DNA from: Myrica gale
Taxonomy: Eukaryota > Streptophyta > Magnoliopsida > Fagales > Myricaceae
Assembly: GCA_963930655.1 (NCBI GenBank)
Contig: OZ005601.1
Span: 18,282,001-18,346,000 of the forward strand
Length of the DNA stretch: 64,000 nt
Reading direction: 5' to 3'
This document shows positions 40,401 through 54,069 of this stretch, piece after piece; positions within the stretch are counted from its first letter, which is position 1, and every line of letters starts with the position of its first letter. The notes under the pieces were generated by a model. That model was not told the DNA's origin, ran no database searches, and saw only the letters and a list, made by a program, of their open reading frames with translations. A program made the translations under genes and the position numbers.

Positions 40401-43400
40401 TCAATAACTCTTCCATAAATCTATCTGCTTAATTTCGTTATCGCTAAGGTATCTAATTGTTAAATAAAGTAATTGCGATGATTTTGAATTTAGCTTTTGT
40501 CTATATCTTTTCCACTAATCTAATTGCTTCAATTTCTTCAATGTTAAAGCATCTAATTTTAAACTAAATAATTTGGACAGATTTTCGTTTACATTTTAGT
40601 CGATAACTCTTTCATTAATCTATTTGCTTCATTTCTTCATGATTAAGGTATCTAACTGTATTTTGATCTGTTACAATTCCACAAAATTAAGTTCTTCATT
40701 TTCTTCAATATTATGCTATAAAATTTTTAAACTAATTAATTTGAACTATTTTAATTTATATTTCAGTCCACAACTCTTGCATTAATGTATTTACAACATT
40801 TTATTCATCCTCAAGGTTCCTAATTTTCAAAGTGATTAATCGGAACAATTATTTATTGATATCTTGTGGTTTAACTCTTCAATTAATCCATTTGCATCAT
40901 TATCTTTGACATTAAGATGTGTTACTTTTAATCTAATTAATATGGAGACTTTAGTTTTTATAGTTTGGTCTATTGCTCTTCATTTAATTTATTTTATTCG
41001 TTTCTTCAATATTAAGTTCTCTATTTTATAAACTAACTAATTTGAGGCTTTTTTCAACTATATTTTGTTCAATAACTCTTACATAAATCTATCTGCTTAA
41101 TTTCGTTATCGCTAAGGTATCTAATTGTTAAATAAAGTAATTGCGATGATTTTGAATTTAGCTTTTGTCTATATCTTTTCCACTAATCTAATTGCTTCAA
41201 TTTCTTCAATGTTAAAGCATCTAATTTTAAACTAAATAATTTGGACAGATTTTCGTTTACATTTTAGTCGATAACTCTTTCATTAATCTATTTGCTTCAT
41301 TTCTTCATGATTAAGGTATCTAACTGTATTTTGATCTGTTACAATTCCACAAAATTAAGTTCTTCATTTTCTTCAATATTATGCTATAAAATTTTTAAAC
41401 TAATTAATTTGAACTATTTTAATTTATATTTCAGTCCACAACTCTTGCATTAATGTATTTACAACATTTTATTCATCCTCAAGGTTCCTAATTTTCAAAG
41501 TGATTAATCGGAACAATTATTTATTGATATCTTGTGGTTTAACTCTTCAATTAATCCATTTGCATCATTATCTTTGACATTAAGATGTGTTACTTTTAAT
41601 CTAATTAATATGGAGACTTTAGTTTTTATAGTTTGGTCTATTGCTCTTCATTTAATTTATTTTATTCGTTTCTTCAATATTAAGTTCTCTATTTTATAAA
41701 CTAACTAATTTGTGGCTTTTTTCAACTATATTTTGTTCAATAACTCTTACATAAATCTATCTGCTTAATTTCGTTATCGCTAAGGTATCCAATTGTTAAA
41801 TAAAGTAATTGCGATGATTTTGAATTTAGCTTTTGTCTATATCTTTTCCACTAATCTGATTGCTTCAATTTCTTCAATGTTAAAGCATCTAATTTTAAAC
41901 TAAATAATTTGGACAGATTTTCGTTTACATTTTAGTCGATAACTCTTTCATTAATCTATTTGCTTCATTTCTTCATGATTAAGGTATCTAACTGTAATTT
42001 GATCTGTTACAATTCCACAAAATTAAGTTCTTCATTTTCTTCAATATTATGCTTTACAATTTTTAAACTAATTAATTTGAACTATTTTAATTTATATTTC
42101 GGTCCACAACTCCTGCATTAATGTATTTCCAACATTTTATTCATCCTCAACGTTCCTAATTTTCAAAGTGATTAATTGGAATTATTATTTATTGATATCT
42201 TGTGGTTTAACTCTTCAATTAATCCATTTGCATCATTATCTTTGACATTAAGGTGTGTTACTTTTAATCTAATTAATTTGGAGACTTTAGTTTTTATAGT
42301 TTGGTCTATTGCTCTTCATTTAATCTATTTGATTCGTTTCTTCAATATTAAGTTATCTATTTTATAAACTAACTAATTTGTGGCTTTTTTTCAACTATAT
42401 TTTGTTCAATAACTCTTCCATAAATCTATCTGCTTAATTTCGTTATCGCTAAGGTATCTAATTGTTAAATAAAGTAATTGCGATGATTTTGAATTTAGCT
42501 TTTGTCTATATCTTTTCCACTAATCTAATTGCTTCAATTTCTTCAATGTTAAAGCATCTAATTTTAAACTAAATAATTTGGACAGATTTTCGTTTACATT
42601 TTAGTCGATAACTCTTTCATTAATCTATTTGCTTCATTTCTTCATGATTAAGGTATCTAACTGTATTTTGATATGTTACAATTCCACAAAATTAAGTTCT
42701 TCATTTTCTTCAATATTATGCTATAAAATTTTTTAAACTAATTAATTTGAACTATTTTAATTTATATTTCGGTCCACAACTCTTGCATTAATGTATTTAC
42801 AACATTTTATTCATCCTCAAGGTTCCTAATTTTCAAAGTGATTAATCGGAACAATTATTTATTGATATCTTGTGGTTTAACTTTTCAATTAATCCATTTG
42901 CATCATTATCTTAGACATTAAGATGTGTTACTTTTAATCTAATTAATATGGAGACTTTAGTTTTTATAGTTTGGTCTATTGCTCTTCATTTAATTTATTT
43001 TATTCGTTTCTTCAATATTAAGTTCTCTATTTTATAAACTAACTAATTTGTGGCTTTTTTCAACTATATTTTGTTCAATAACTCTTACATAAATCTATCT
43101 GCTTAATTTCGTTATCGCTAAGGTATCCAATTGTTAAATAAAGTAATTGCGATGATTTTGAATTTAGCTTTTGTCTATATCTTTTCCACATTATCTGATT
43201 GCTTCAATTTCTTCAATGTTAAAGCATCTAATTTTAAACTAAATAATTTGGACAGATTTTCGTTTACATTTTAGTCGATAACTCTGTCATTAATCTATTT
43301 GCTTCATTTCTTCATGATTAAGGTATCTAACTGTCTTTTGATCTGTTACAATTCCACAAAATTAAGTTCTTCATTTTCTTCAATATTATGCTATAAAATT

Positions 43401-44143
43401 TTTGAACTAATTAATTTGAACTATTTTAATTTATATTTCGGTCCACAACTCTTGCATTAATGTATTTACAACATTTTATTCAGCCTCAAGGTTCCTAATT
43501 TTCAAAGTGATTAATCGGATCAATTATTTATTGATATCTTGTGGTTTAACTCTTCAATTAATCCATTGCATCATTATCTTTGACATTAAGATGTGTTACT
43601 TTTAATCTAATTAATATGGAGACTTTAGTTTTTATAGTTTGGTCTATTGCTCTTCATTTAATTTATTTGATTCGTTTCTTCAATATTAAGTTCTCTATTT
43701 TATAAACTAACTAATTTGAGGCTTTTTTCAACTATATTTTGTTCAAAAACTCTTACATAAATCTATCTGCTTAATTTCGTTATCGCTAAGGTATCCAATT
43801 GTTAAATAAAGTAATTGCGATGATTTTGAATTTAGCTTTTGTCTATATCTTTCCACTAATCTGATTGCTTCAATTTCTTCAATGTTAAAGCATCTAATTT
43901 TAAACTAAATAATTTGGACAGATTTTCGTTTACATTGTAGTCGATAACTCTGTCATTAATCTATTTGCTTCATTTCTTCATGATTAAGGTATCTAACTGT
44001 CTTTTAATCTGTTATAAGTCCACAAAATTAAGTTCTTCATTTTCTTCAATATTATGCTACACAATTTTTAAACTAATTAATTTGAACTATTTTAATTTAT
44101 ATTTCGGTCCACAACTCTTGCATTAATGTATTTACAACATTTT
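37461..44143 (+). repeat. Reshuffled higher-order members with a 5,348 bp duplication
   Basis: Starts: p 37461, k 38130, l 38798, m 39466, n 40134, l/m-like 40803, m 41471, n 42139, p 42809, h 43478. Member p is new to this part: 'aacttttcaatt', 'cttagacatt' and 'cacattatctgattg' occur at 37531-37850 and again at 42880-43200, offset 5,348 bp. The same offset joins the n monomers at 36791 and 42139. Member a does not follow n here; the order has been cut and rejoined. Confidence 0.8.
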
Positions 44144-46815
44144 ATTCATCCTCAAGGTTCCTAATTTTCAAAGTGATTAATCGGAACAATTATTTATTGA
44201 TATCTTGTGGTTTAACTCTTCAATTAATCCATTTGAATCTTTATCTTTGACATTAAGATGTGTTACTTTTAATCTAATTAATACGGAGACTTTAGTTTTT
44301 ATAGTTTGGTCTATTGCCCTTCATTTAATTTATTTGATTCGTTTCTTCAATATTAAGTTCTCTATTTTATAAACTAACTAATTTGTGGCTTTTTTCAACT
44401 ATATTTTGTTCAATAACTCTTCCATAAATCTATCTGCTTAATTTCGTTATCGCTAAGGTATCTAATTGTTAAATAAAGTAATTGCGATGATTTTGAATTT
44501 AGCTTTTGTCTATATCTTTTCCACTAATCTGATTGCTTCAATTTCTTCAATGTTAAAGCATCTAATTTTAAACTAAATAATTTGGACAGATTTTCGTTTA
44601 CATTTTAGTCGATAACTCTTTCATTAATCTATTTGCTTCATTTCTTCATGATTAAGGTATCTAACTGTATTTTGATCTGTTACAATTCCACAAAATTAAG
44701 TTCTTCATTTTCTTCAATATTATGCTATAAAATTTTTAAACTAATTAATTTGAACTATTTTAATTTATATTTCGGTCCACAACTCTTGCATTAATGTATT
44801 TACAACATTTTATTCATCCTCAAGGTTCCTAATTTTCAAAGTGATTAATCGGAACAATTATTTATTGATATCTTGTGGTTTAACTCTTCAATTAATCCAT
44901 TTGCATCATTATCTTTGACATTAAGATGTGTTACTTTTAATCTAATTAATATGGAGACTTTAGTTTTTATAGTTTGGTCTATTGCTCTTCATTTAATTTA
45001 TTTGATTCGTTTCTTCAATATTAAGTTCTCTATTTTATAAACTAACTAATTTGTGGCTTTTTTCAACTATATTTTGTTCAATAACTCTTCCATAAATCTA
45101 TCTGCTTAATTTCGTTATCGCTAAGGTATCTAATTGTTAAATAAAGTAATTGCGATGATTTTGAATTTAGCTTTTGTCTATATCTTTTCCACTAATCTGA
45201 TTGCTTCAATTTCTTCAATGTTAAAGCATCTAATTTTAAACTAAATAATTTGGACAGATTTTCGTTTACATTTTAGTCGATAACTCTGTCATTAATCTAT
45301 TTGCTTCATTTCTTCATGATTAAGGTATCTAACTGTATTTTGATCTGTTACAATTCCACAAAATTAAGTTCTTCATTTTCTTCAATATTATGCTAGAAAA
45401 TTTTTAAACTAATTAATTTGAACTATTTTAATTTATATTTCGGTCCACAACTCTTGCATTAATGTATTTACAACATTTTATTCATCCTCAAGGTTCCTAA
45501 TTTTCAAAGTGATTAATCGGAACAATTATTTATTGATATCTTGTGGTTTAACTCTTCAATTAATCCATTTGCATCATTATCTTTGACATTAAGATGTGTT
45601 ACTTTTAATCTAATTAATATGGAGACTTTAGTTTTTATAGTTTGGTCTATTGCTCTTCATTTAATTTATTTGATTCGTTTCTTCAATATTAAGTTCTCTA
45701 TTTTATAAACTAACTAATTTGTGGCTTTTTTCAACTATATTTTGTTCAATAACTCTTCCATAAATCTATCTGCTTAATTTCGTTATCGCTAAGGTATCTA
45801 ATTGTTAAATAAAGTAATTGCGATGATTTTGAATTTAGCTTTTGTCTATATCTTTTCCACTAATCTGATTGCTTCAATTTCTTCAATGTTAAAGCATCTA
45901 ATTTTAAACTAAATAATTTGGACAGATTTTCGTTTACATTTTAGTCGATAACTCTGTCATTAATCTATTTGCTTCATTTCTTCATGTTTAAGGTATCTAA
46001 CTGTATTTTGATCTGTTACAATTCCACAAAATTAAGTTCTTCATTTTCTTCAATATTATGCTATAAAATTTTTAAACTAATTAATTTGAACTATTTTAAT
46101 TTATATTTCGGTCCACAACTCTTGCATTAATGTATTTACAACATTTTATTCATCCTCAAGGTTCCTAATTTTCAAAGTGATTAATCGGAACAATTATTTA
46201 TTGATATCTTGTGGTTTAACTCTTCAATTAATCCATTTGCATCATTATCTTTGACATTAAGATGTGTTACTTTTAATCTAATTAATATGGAGACTTTAGT
46301 TTTTATAGTTTGGTCTATTGCTCTTCATTTAATTTATTTGATTCGTTTCTTCAATATTAAGTTCTTAATTTTATAAACTAACTAATTGGTGGCTTTTTTC
46401 AACTATATTTTGTTCAATAACTCTTACATAAATCTATCTGCTTAATTTCGTTATCGCTAAGGTATCCAATTGTTAAATAAAGTAATTGCGATGATTTTGA
46501 ATTTAGCTTTTGTCTATATCTTTTCCACTAATCTGATTGCTTCAATTTCTTCAATGTTAAAGCATCTAATTTTAAACTAAATAATTTGGACAGATTTTCG
46601 TTTACATTTTAGTCGATAACTCTTTCATTAATCTATTTGCTTCATTTCTTCATGATTAAGGTATCTAACTGTATTTTGATCTGTTACAATTCCACAAAAT
46701 TAAGTTCTTCATTTTCTTCAATATTATGCTATAAAATTTTTAAACTAATTAATTTGAACTATTTTAATTTATATTTCGGTCCACAACTCTTGCATTAATG
46801 TATTTACAACATTTT
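44144..46815 (+). repeat. Homogenised i-like monomers
   Basis: Starts: 44144, 45480 minus one unit (44812), 45480 and 46148, all 668 bp. They share cggaacaatt, aatttatttg, 'ctgattg', 'aagcatc' and the 'aactaattaatttgaac' form of subunit F, with only scattered private changes such as aatacggag at 44280 and ctagaaaatt at 45393. The low variety suggests recent local spread of one monomer type. No other content is seen. Confidence 0.85.
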
Positions 46816-47957
46816 ATTCATCCTCAAGGTTCCTAATTTTCAAAGTGATTAATCGGAACAATTATTTATTGATATCTTGTGGTTTAACTCTTCAATTAAT
46901 CCATTTGCATCATTATCTTTGACATTAAGATGTGTTACTTTTAATCTAATTAATATGGAGACTTTAGTTTTTATAGTTTGGTCTATTGCTCTTCATTTAA
47001 TTTATTTGATTCGTTTCTTCAATATTAAGTTCTCTATTTTATAAACTAACTAATTTGTGGCTTTTTTCAACTATATTTTGTTCAATAACTCTTCCATAAA
47101 TCTATCTGCTTAATTTCGTTATCGCTAAGGTATCTAATTGTTAAATAAAGTAATTGCGATGATTTTGAATTTAGCTTTTGTCTATATCTTTTCCACTAAT
47201 CTGATTGCTTCAATTTCTTCAATGTTAAAGCATCTAATTTTAAACTAAATAATTTGGACAGATTTTCGTTTACATTTTAGTCGATAACTCTGTCATTAAT
47301 CTATTTGCTTCATTTCTTCATGATTAAGGTATCTAACTGTATTTTGATCTGTTACAATTCCACAAAATTAAGTTCTTCATTTTCTTCAATATTTGACATT
47401 AAGATGTGTTACTTTTAATCTAATTAATATGGAGACTTTAGTTTTTATAGTTTGGTCTATTGCTCTTCATTTAATTTATTTGATTCGTTTCTTCAATATT
47501 AAGTTCTCTATTTTATAAACTAACTAATTGGTGGCTTTTTTCAACTATATTTTGTTCAATAACTCTTACATAAATCTATCTGCTTAATTTCGTTATCGCT
47601 AAGGTATCCAATTGTTAAATAAAGTAATTGCGATGATTTTGAATTTAGCTTTTGTCTATATCTTTTCCACTAATCTGATTGCTTCAATTTCTTCAATGTT
47701 AAAGCATCTAATTTTAAACTAAATAATTTGGACAGATTTTCGTTTACATTTTAGTCGATAACTCTGTCATTAATCTATTTGCTTCATTTCTTTATGATTA
47801 AGGTATCTAACTGTCTTTTGATCTGTTACAATTCCACAAAATTAAGTTCTTTATTTTCTTCAATATTATGCTATAAAATTTTTAAACTAATTAATTTGAA
47901 CTATTTTAATTTATATTTCGGTCCACAACTCTTGCATTAATGTATTTACAACATTTT
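46816..47957 (+). repeat. Fused monomer pair with ~195 bp missing (1,142 bp)
   Basis: The spacing between anchors is 1,142 bp where two monomers should give about 1,337 bp. At 47381-47400 the sequence runs 'ttcttcaat' of subunit F directly into 'atttgacatt' of subunit A. The rest of F, all of G with the anchor box, and the first third of A are absent. The join shares only two or three bases and is about six bases out of subunit register. Confidence 0.9.
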
Positions 47958-50900
47958 ATTCAGCCTCAAGGTTCCTAATTTTCAAAGTGATTAATCGGAT
48001 CAATTATTTATTGATATCTTGTGGTTTAACTCTTCAATTAATCCATTTGCATCATTATCTTTGACATTAAGATGTGTTACTTTTAATCTAATTAATATGG
48101 AGACTTTAGTTTTTATAGTTTGGTCTATTGCTCTTCATTTAATTTATTTGATTCGTTTCTTCAATATTAAGTTCTCTATTTTATAAACTAACTAATTTGA
48201 GGCTTTTTTCAACTATATTTTGTTCAATAACTCTTACATAAATCTATCTGCTTAATTTCGTTATCGCTAAGGTATCCAATTGTTAAATAAAGTAATTGCG
48301 ATGATTTTGAATTTAGCTTTTGTCTATATCTTTCCACTAATCTGATTGCTTCAATTTCTTCAATGTTAAAGCATCTAATTTTAAACTAAATAATTTGGAC
48401 AGATTTTCGTTTACATTGTAGTCGATAACTCTGTCATTAATCTATTTGCTTCATTTCTTCATGATTAAGGTATCTAACTGTCTTTTAATCTGTTATAAGT
48501 CCACAAAATTAAGTTCTTCATTTTCTTCAATATTATGCTACACAATTTTTAAACTAATTAATTTGAACTATTTTAATTTATATTTCGGTCCACAACTCTT
48601 GCATTAATGTATTTACAACATTTTATTCATCCTCAAGGTTCCTAATTTTCAAAGTGATTAATCGGAACAATTATTTATTTGATATCTTGTGGTTTAACTC
48701 TTCAATTAATCCATTTGCATCATTATCTTTGACATTAAGATGTGTTACTTTTAATCTAATTAATATGGAGACTTTAGTTTTTATAGTTTGGTCTATTGCT
48801 CTTCATTTAATTTATTTGATTCGTTTCTTCAATATTAAGTTCTTTATTTTTTAAACTAACTAATTTGTGGCTTTTTTCAACTATATTTTGTTCAATAACT
48901 CTTCCATAAATCTATCTGCTTAATTTCGTTATCGCTAAGGTATCCAATTGTTAAATAAAGTAATTGCGATGATTTTGAATTTAGCTTTTGTCTATATCTT
49001 TCCACTAATCTGATTGTTTCAATTTCTTCAATGTTAAAGCATCTAATTTTAAACTAAATAATTTGGACAGATTTTCGTTTACATTGTAGTCGATAACTCT
49101 GTCATTAATCTATTTGCTTCATTTCTTCATGATTAAGGTATCTAACTGTCTTTTAATCTGTTATAAGTCCACAAAATTAAGTTCTTCATTTTCTTCAATA
49201 TTATGCTACACAATTTTTAAACTAATTAATTTGAACTATTTTAATTTATATTTCGGTCCACAACTCTTGCATTAATGTATTTACAACATTTTATTCATCC
49301 TCAAGGTTCCTAATTTTCAAAGTGATTAATCGGAACAATTATTTATTTGATATCTTGTGGTTTAACTCTTCAATTAATCCATTTGCATCATTATCTTTGA
49401 CATTAAGATGTGTTACTTTTAATCTAATTAATATGGAGACTTTAGTTTTTATAGTTTGGTCTATTGCTCTTCATTTAATTTATTTGATTCGTTTCTTCAA
49501 TATTAAGTTCTTTATTTTTTAAACTAACTAATTTGTGGCTTTTTTCAACTATATTTTGTTCAATAACTCTTCCATAAATCTATCTGCTTAATTTCGTTAT
49601 CGCTAAGGTATCTAATTGTTAAATAAAGTAATTGCGATGATTTTGAATTTAGCTTTTGTCTATATCTTTTCCACTAATCTGATTGCTTCAATTTCTTCAA
49701 TGTTAAAGCATCTAATTTTAAACTAAATAATTTGGACAGATTTTCGTTTACATTTTAGTCGATAACTCTTTCATTAATCTATTTGCTTCATTTCTTCATG
49801 ATTAAGGTATCTAACTGTATTTTGATCTGTTACAATTCCACAAAATTAAGTTCTTCATTTTCTTCAATATTATGCTATAAAATTTTTAAACTAATTAATT
49901 TGAACTATTTTAATTTATATTTCGGTCCACAACTCTTGCATTAATGTATTTACAACATTTTATTCATCCTCAAGGTTCCTAATTTTCAAAGTGATTAATC
50001 GGAACAATTATTTATTGATATCTTGTGGTTTAACTCTTCAATTAATCCATTTGCATCATTATCTTTGACATTAAGATGTGTTACTTTTAATCTAATTAAT
50101 ATGGAGACTTTAGTTTTTATAGTTTGGTCTATTGCTCTTCATTTAATTTATTTGATTCGTTTCTTCAATATTAAGTTCTCTATTTTATAAACTAACTAAT
50201 TTGTGGCTTTTTTCAACTATATTTTGTTCAATAACTCTTCCATAAATCTATCTGCTTAATTTCGTTATCGCTAAGGTATCTAATTGTTAAATAAAGTAAT
50301 TGCGATGATTTTGAATTTAGCTTTTGTCTATATCTTTTCCACTAATCTGATTGCTTCAATTTCTTCAATGTTAAAGCATCTAATTTTAAACTAAATAATT
50401 TGGACAGATTTTCGTTTACATTTTAGTCGATAACTCTGTCATTAATCTATTTGCTTCATTTCTTCATGATTAAGGTATCTAACTGTATTTTGATCTGTTA
50501 CAATTCCACAAAATTAAGTTCTTCATTTTCTTCAATATTATGCTATAAAATTTTTAAACTAATTAATTTGAACTATTTTAATTTATATTTCGGTCCACAA
50601 CTCTTGCATTAATGTATTTACAACATTTTATTCATCCTCAAGGTTCCTAATTTTCAAAGTGATTAATCGGAACAATTATTTATTGATATCTTGTGGTTTA
50701 ACTCTTCAATTAATCCATTTGCATCATTATCTTTGACATTAAGATGTGTTACTTTTAATCTAATTAATATGGAGACTTTAGTTTTTATAGTTTGGTCTAT
50801 TGCTCTTCATTTAATTTATTTGATTCGTTTCTTCAATATTAAGTTCTTAATTTTATAAACTAACTAATTGGTGGCTTTTTTCAACTATATTTTGTTCAAT

Positions 50901-53301
50901 AACTCTTACATAAATCTATCTGCTTAATTTCGTTATCGCTAAGGTATCCAATTGTTAAATAAAGTAATTGCGATGATTTTGAATTTAGCTTTTGTCTATA
51001 TCTTTTCCACTAATCTGATTGCTTCAATTTCTTCAATGTTAAAGCATCTAATTTTAAACTAAATAATTTGGACAGATTTTCGTTTACATTTTAGTCGATA
51101 ACTCTTTCATTAATCTATTTGCTTCATTTCTTCATGATTAAGGTATCTAACTGTATTTTGATCTGTTACAATTCCACAAAATTAAGTTCTTCATTTTCTT
51201 CAATATTATGCTATAAAATTTTTAAACTAATTAATTTGAACTATTTTAATTTATATTTCGGTCCACAACTCTTGCATTAATGTATTTACAACATTTTATT
51301 CATCCTCAAGGTTCCTAATTTTCAAAGTGATTAATCGGAACAATTATTTATTGATATCTTGTGGTTTAACTCTTCAATTAATCCATTTGCATCATTATCT
51401 TTGACATTAAGATGTGTTACTTTTAATCTAATTAATATGGAGACTTTAGTTTTTATAGTTTGGTCTATTGCTCTTCATTTAATTTATTTGATTCGTTTCT
51501 TCAATATTAAGTTCTCTATTTTATAAACTAACTAATTGGTGGCTTTTTTCAACTATATTTTGTTCAATAACTCTTACATAAATCTATCTGCTTAATTTCG
51601 TTATCGCTAAGGTATCCAATTGTTAAATAAAGTAATTGCGATGATTTTGAATTTAGCTTTTGTCTATATCTTTTCCACTAATCTGATTGCTTCAATTTCT
51701 TCAATGTTAAAGCATCTAATTTTAAACTAAATAATTTGGACAGATTTTCGTTTACATTTTAGTCGATAACTCTGTCATTAATCTATTTGCTTCATTTCTT
51801 TATGATTAAGGTATCTAACTGTCTTTTGATCTGTTACAATTCCACAAAATTAAGTTCTTTATTTTCTTCAATATTATGCTATAAAATTTTTAAACTAATT
51901 AATTTGAACTATTTTAATTTATATTTCGGTCCACAACTCTTGCATTAATGTATTTACAACATTTTATTCAGCCTCAAGGTTCCTAATTTTCAAAGTGATT
52001 AATCGGATCAATTATTTATTGATATCTTGTGGTTTAACTCTTCAATTAATCCATTTGCATCATTATCTTTGACATTAAGATGTGTTACTTTTAATCTAAT
52101 TAATATGGAGACTTTAGTTTTTATAGTTTGGTCTATTGCTCTTCATTTAATTTATTTGATTCGTTTCTTCAATATTAAGTTCTCTATTTTATAAACTAAC
52201 TAATTTGAGGCTTTTTTCAACTATATTTTGTTCAATAACTCTTACATAAATCTATCTGCTTAATTTCGTTATCGCTAAGGTATCCAATTGTTAAATAAAG
52301 TAATTGCGATGATTTTGAATTTAGCTTTTGTCTATATCTTTCCACTAATCTGATTGCTTCAATTTCTTCAATGTTAAAGCATCTAATTTTAAACTAAATA
52401 ATTTGGACAGATTTTCGTTTACATTGTAGTCGATAACTCTGTCATTAATCTATTTGCTTCATTTCTTCATGATTAAGGTATCTAACTGTCTTTTAATCTG
52501 TTATAAGTCCACAAAATTAAGTTCTTCATTTTCTTCAATATTATGCTACACAATTTTTAAACTAATTAATTTGAACTATTTTAATTTATATTTCGGTCCA
52601 CAACTCTTGCATTAATGTATTTACAACATTTTATTCATCCTCAAGGTTCCTAATTTTCAAAGTGATTAATCGGAACAATTATTTATTTGATATCTTGTGG
52701 TTTAACTCTTCAATTAATCCATTTGCATCATTATCTTTGACATTAAGATGTGTTACTTTTAATCTAATTAATATGGAGACTTTAGTTTTTATAGTTTGGT
52801 CTATTGCTCTTCATTTAATTTATTTGATTCGTTTCTTCAATATTAAGTTCTTTATTTTTTAAACTAACTAATTTGTGGCTTTTTTCAACTATATTTTGTT
52901 CAATAACTCTTCCATAAATCTATCTGCTTAATTTCGTTATCGCTAAGGTATCTAATTGTTAAATAAAGTAATTGCGATGATTTTGAATTTAGCTTTTGTC
53001 TATATCTTTTCCACTAATCTGATTGCTTCAATTTCTTCAATGTTAAAGCATCTAATTTTAAACTAAATAATTTGGACAGATTTTCGTTTACATTTTAGTC
53101 GATAACTCTTTCATTAATCTATTTGCTTCATTTCTTCATGATTAAGGTATCTAACTGTATTTTGATCTGTTACAATTCCACAAAATTAAGTTCTTCATTT
53201 TCTTCAATATTATGCTATAAAATTTTTAAACTAATTAATTTGAACTATTTTAATTTATATTTCGGTCCACAACTCTTGCATTAATGTATTTACAACATTT
53301 T
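47958..53301 (+). repeat. Homogenised block, second part, eight monomers
   Basis: Starts: 47958, 48625, 49293, 49962, 50630, 51298, 51966, 52633. The monomers at 48625, 49293 and 52633 share an extra T (tatttatttgatatc) and 'tctttattttttaaac'. The pair 47958-48625 is repeated at 51966-52633 with an offset of 4,008 bp, and 'aattggtggc' marks 46388, 47530, 50870 and 51538. Two related segments of about 4.0-4.5 kb therefore stand side by side. Confidence 0.82.
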
Positions 53302-54069
53302 ATTCATCCTCAAGGTTCCTAATTTTCAAAGTGATTAATCGGAACAATTATTTATTGATATCTTGTGGTTTAACTCTTCAATTAATCCATTTGCATCATT
53401 ATCTTTGACATTAAGATGTGTTACTTTTAATCTAATTAATATGGAGACTTTAGTTTTTATAGTTTGGTCTATTGCTCTTCATTTAATTTATTTGATTCGT
53501 TTCTTCAATATTAAGTTCTCTATTTTATAAACTAACTAATTTGTGGCTTTTTTCAACTATATTTTGTTCAATAACTCTTCCATAAATCTATCTGCTTAAT
53601 TTCGTTATCGCTAAGGTATCTAATTGTTAAATAAAGTAATTGCGATGATTTTGAATTTAGCTTTTGTCTATATCTTTTCCACTAATCTGATTGCTTCAAT
53701 TTCTTCAATGTTAAAGCATCTAATTTTAAACTAAATAATTTGGACATATTTTCGTTTACATTTTAGTCGATGACTCTGTCATTAATCTATTTGCTTCAAT
53801 TTCTTCAATGTTAAAGCATCTAATTTTAAACTAAATAATTTGGACAGATTTTCGTTTACATTGTAGTCGATGACTCTGTCATTAATCTATTTGCTTCATT
53901 TCTTCATGATTAAGGTATCTAACTGTCTTTTAATCTGTTATAAGTCCACAAAATTAAGTTCTTCATTTTCTTCAATATTATGCTATGCAATTTTTAAACT
54001 AATTAATTTGAACTATTTTAATTTATATTTCGGTCCACAACTCCTGCATTAATGTATTTCCAACATTTT
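53302..54069 (+). repeat. Monomer with one extra subunit (768 bp)
   Basis: The spacing to the next anchor is 768 bp, exactly 100 bp above the 668 bp norm. The phrase 'tcgatgactctgtc' appears twice, at 53767 and 53867. Between them lies a whole additional subunit that begins like E and continues like D. The monomer thus has eight subunits in place of seven. Confidence 0.9.
53767..53866 (+). repeat. Extra 100 bp E/D subunit gained in register
   Basis: The insert starts with the opening of subunit E (tgactctgtcattaatct), switches in the shared 'tgcttca' to subunit D (caatttcttcaatg, aagcatctaatttt, ggacagattttcg) and ends at the next 'tcga'. This is what a crossover between subunits E and D of two monomers, held in subunit register, would leave. 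The exact boundary can slide within the shared bases. Confidence 0.85.
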
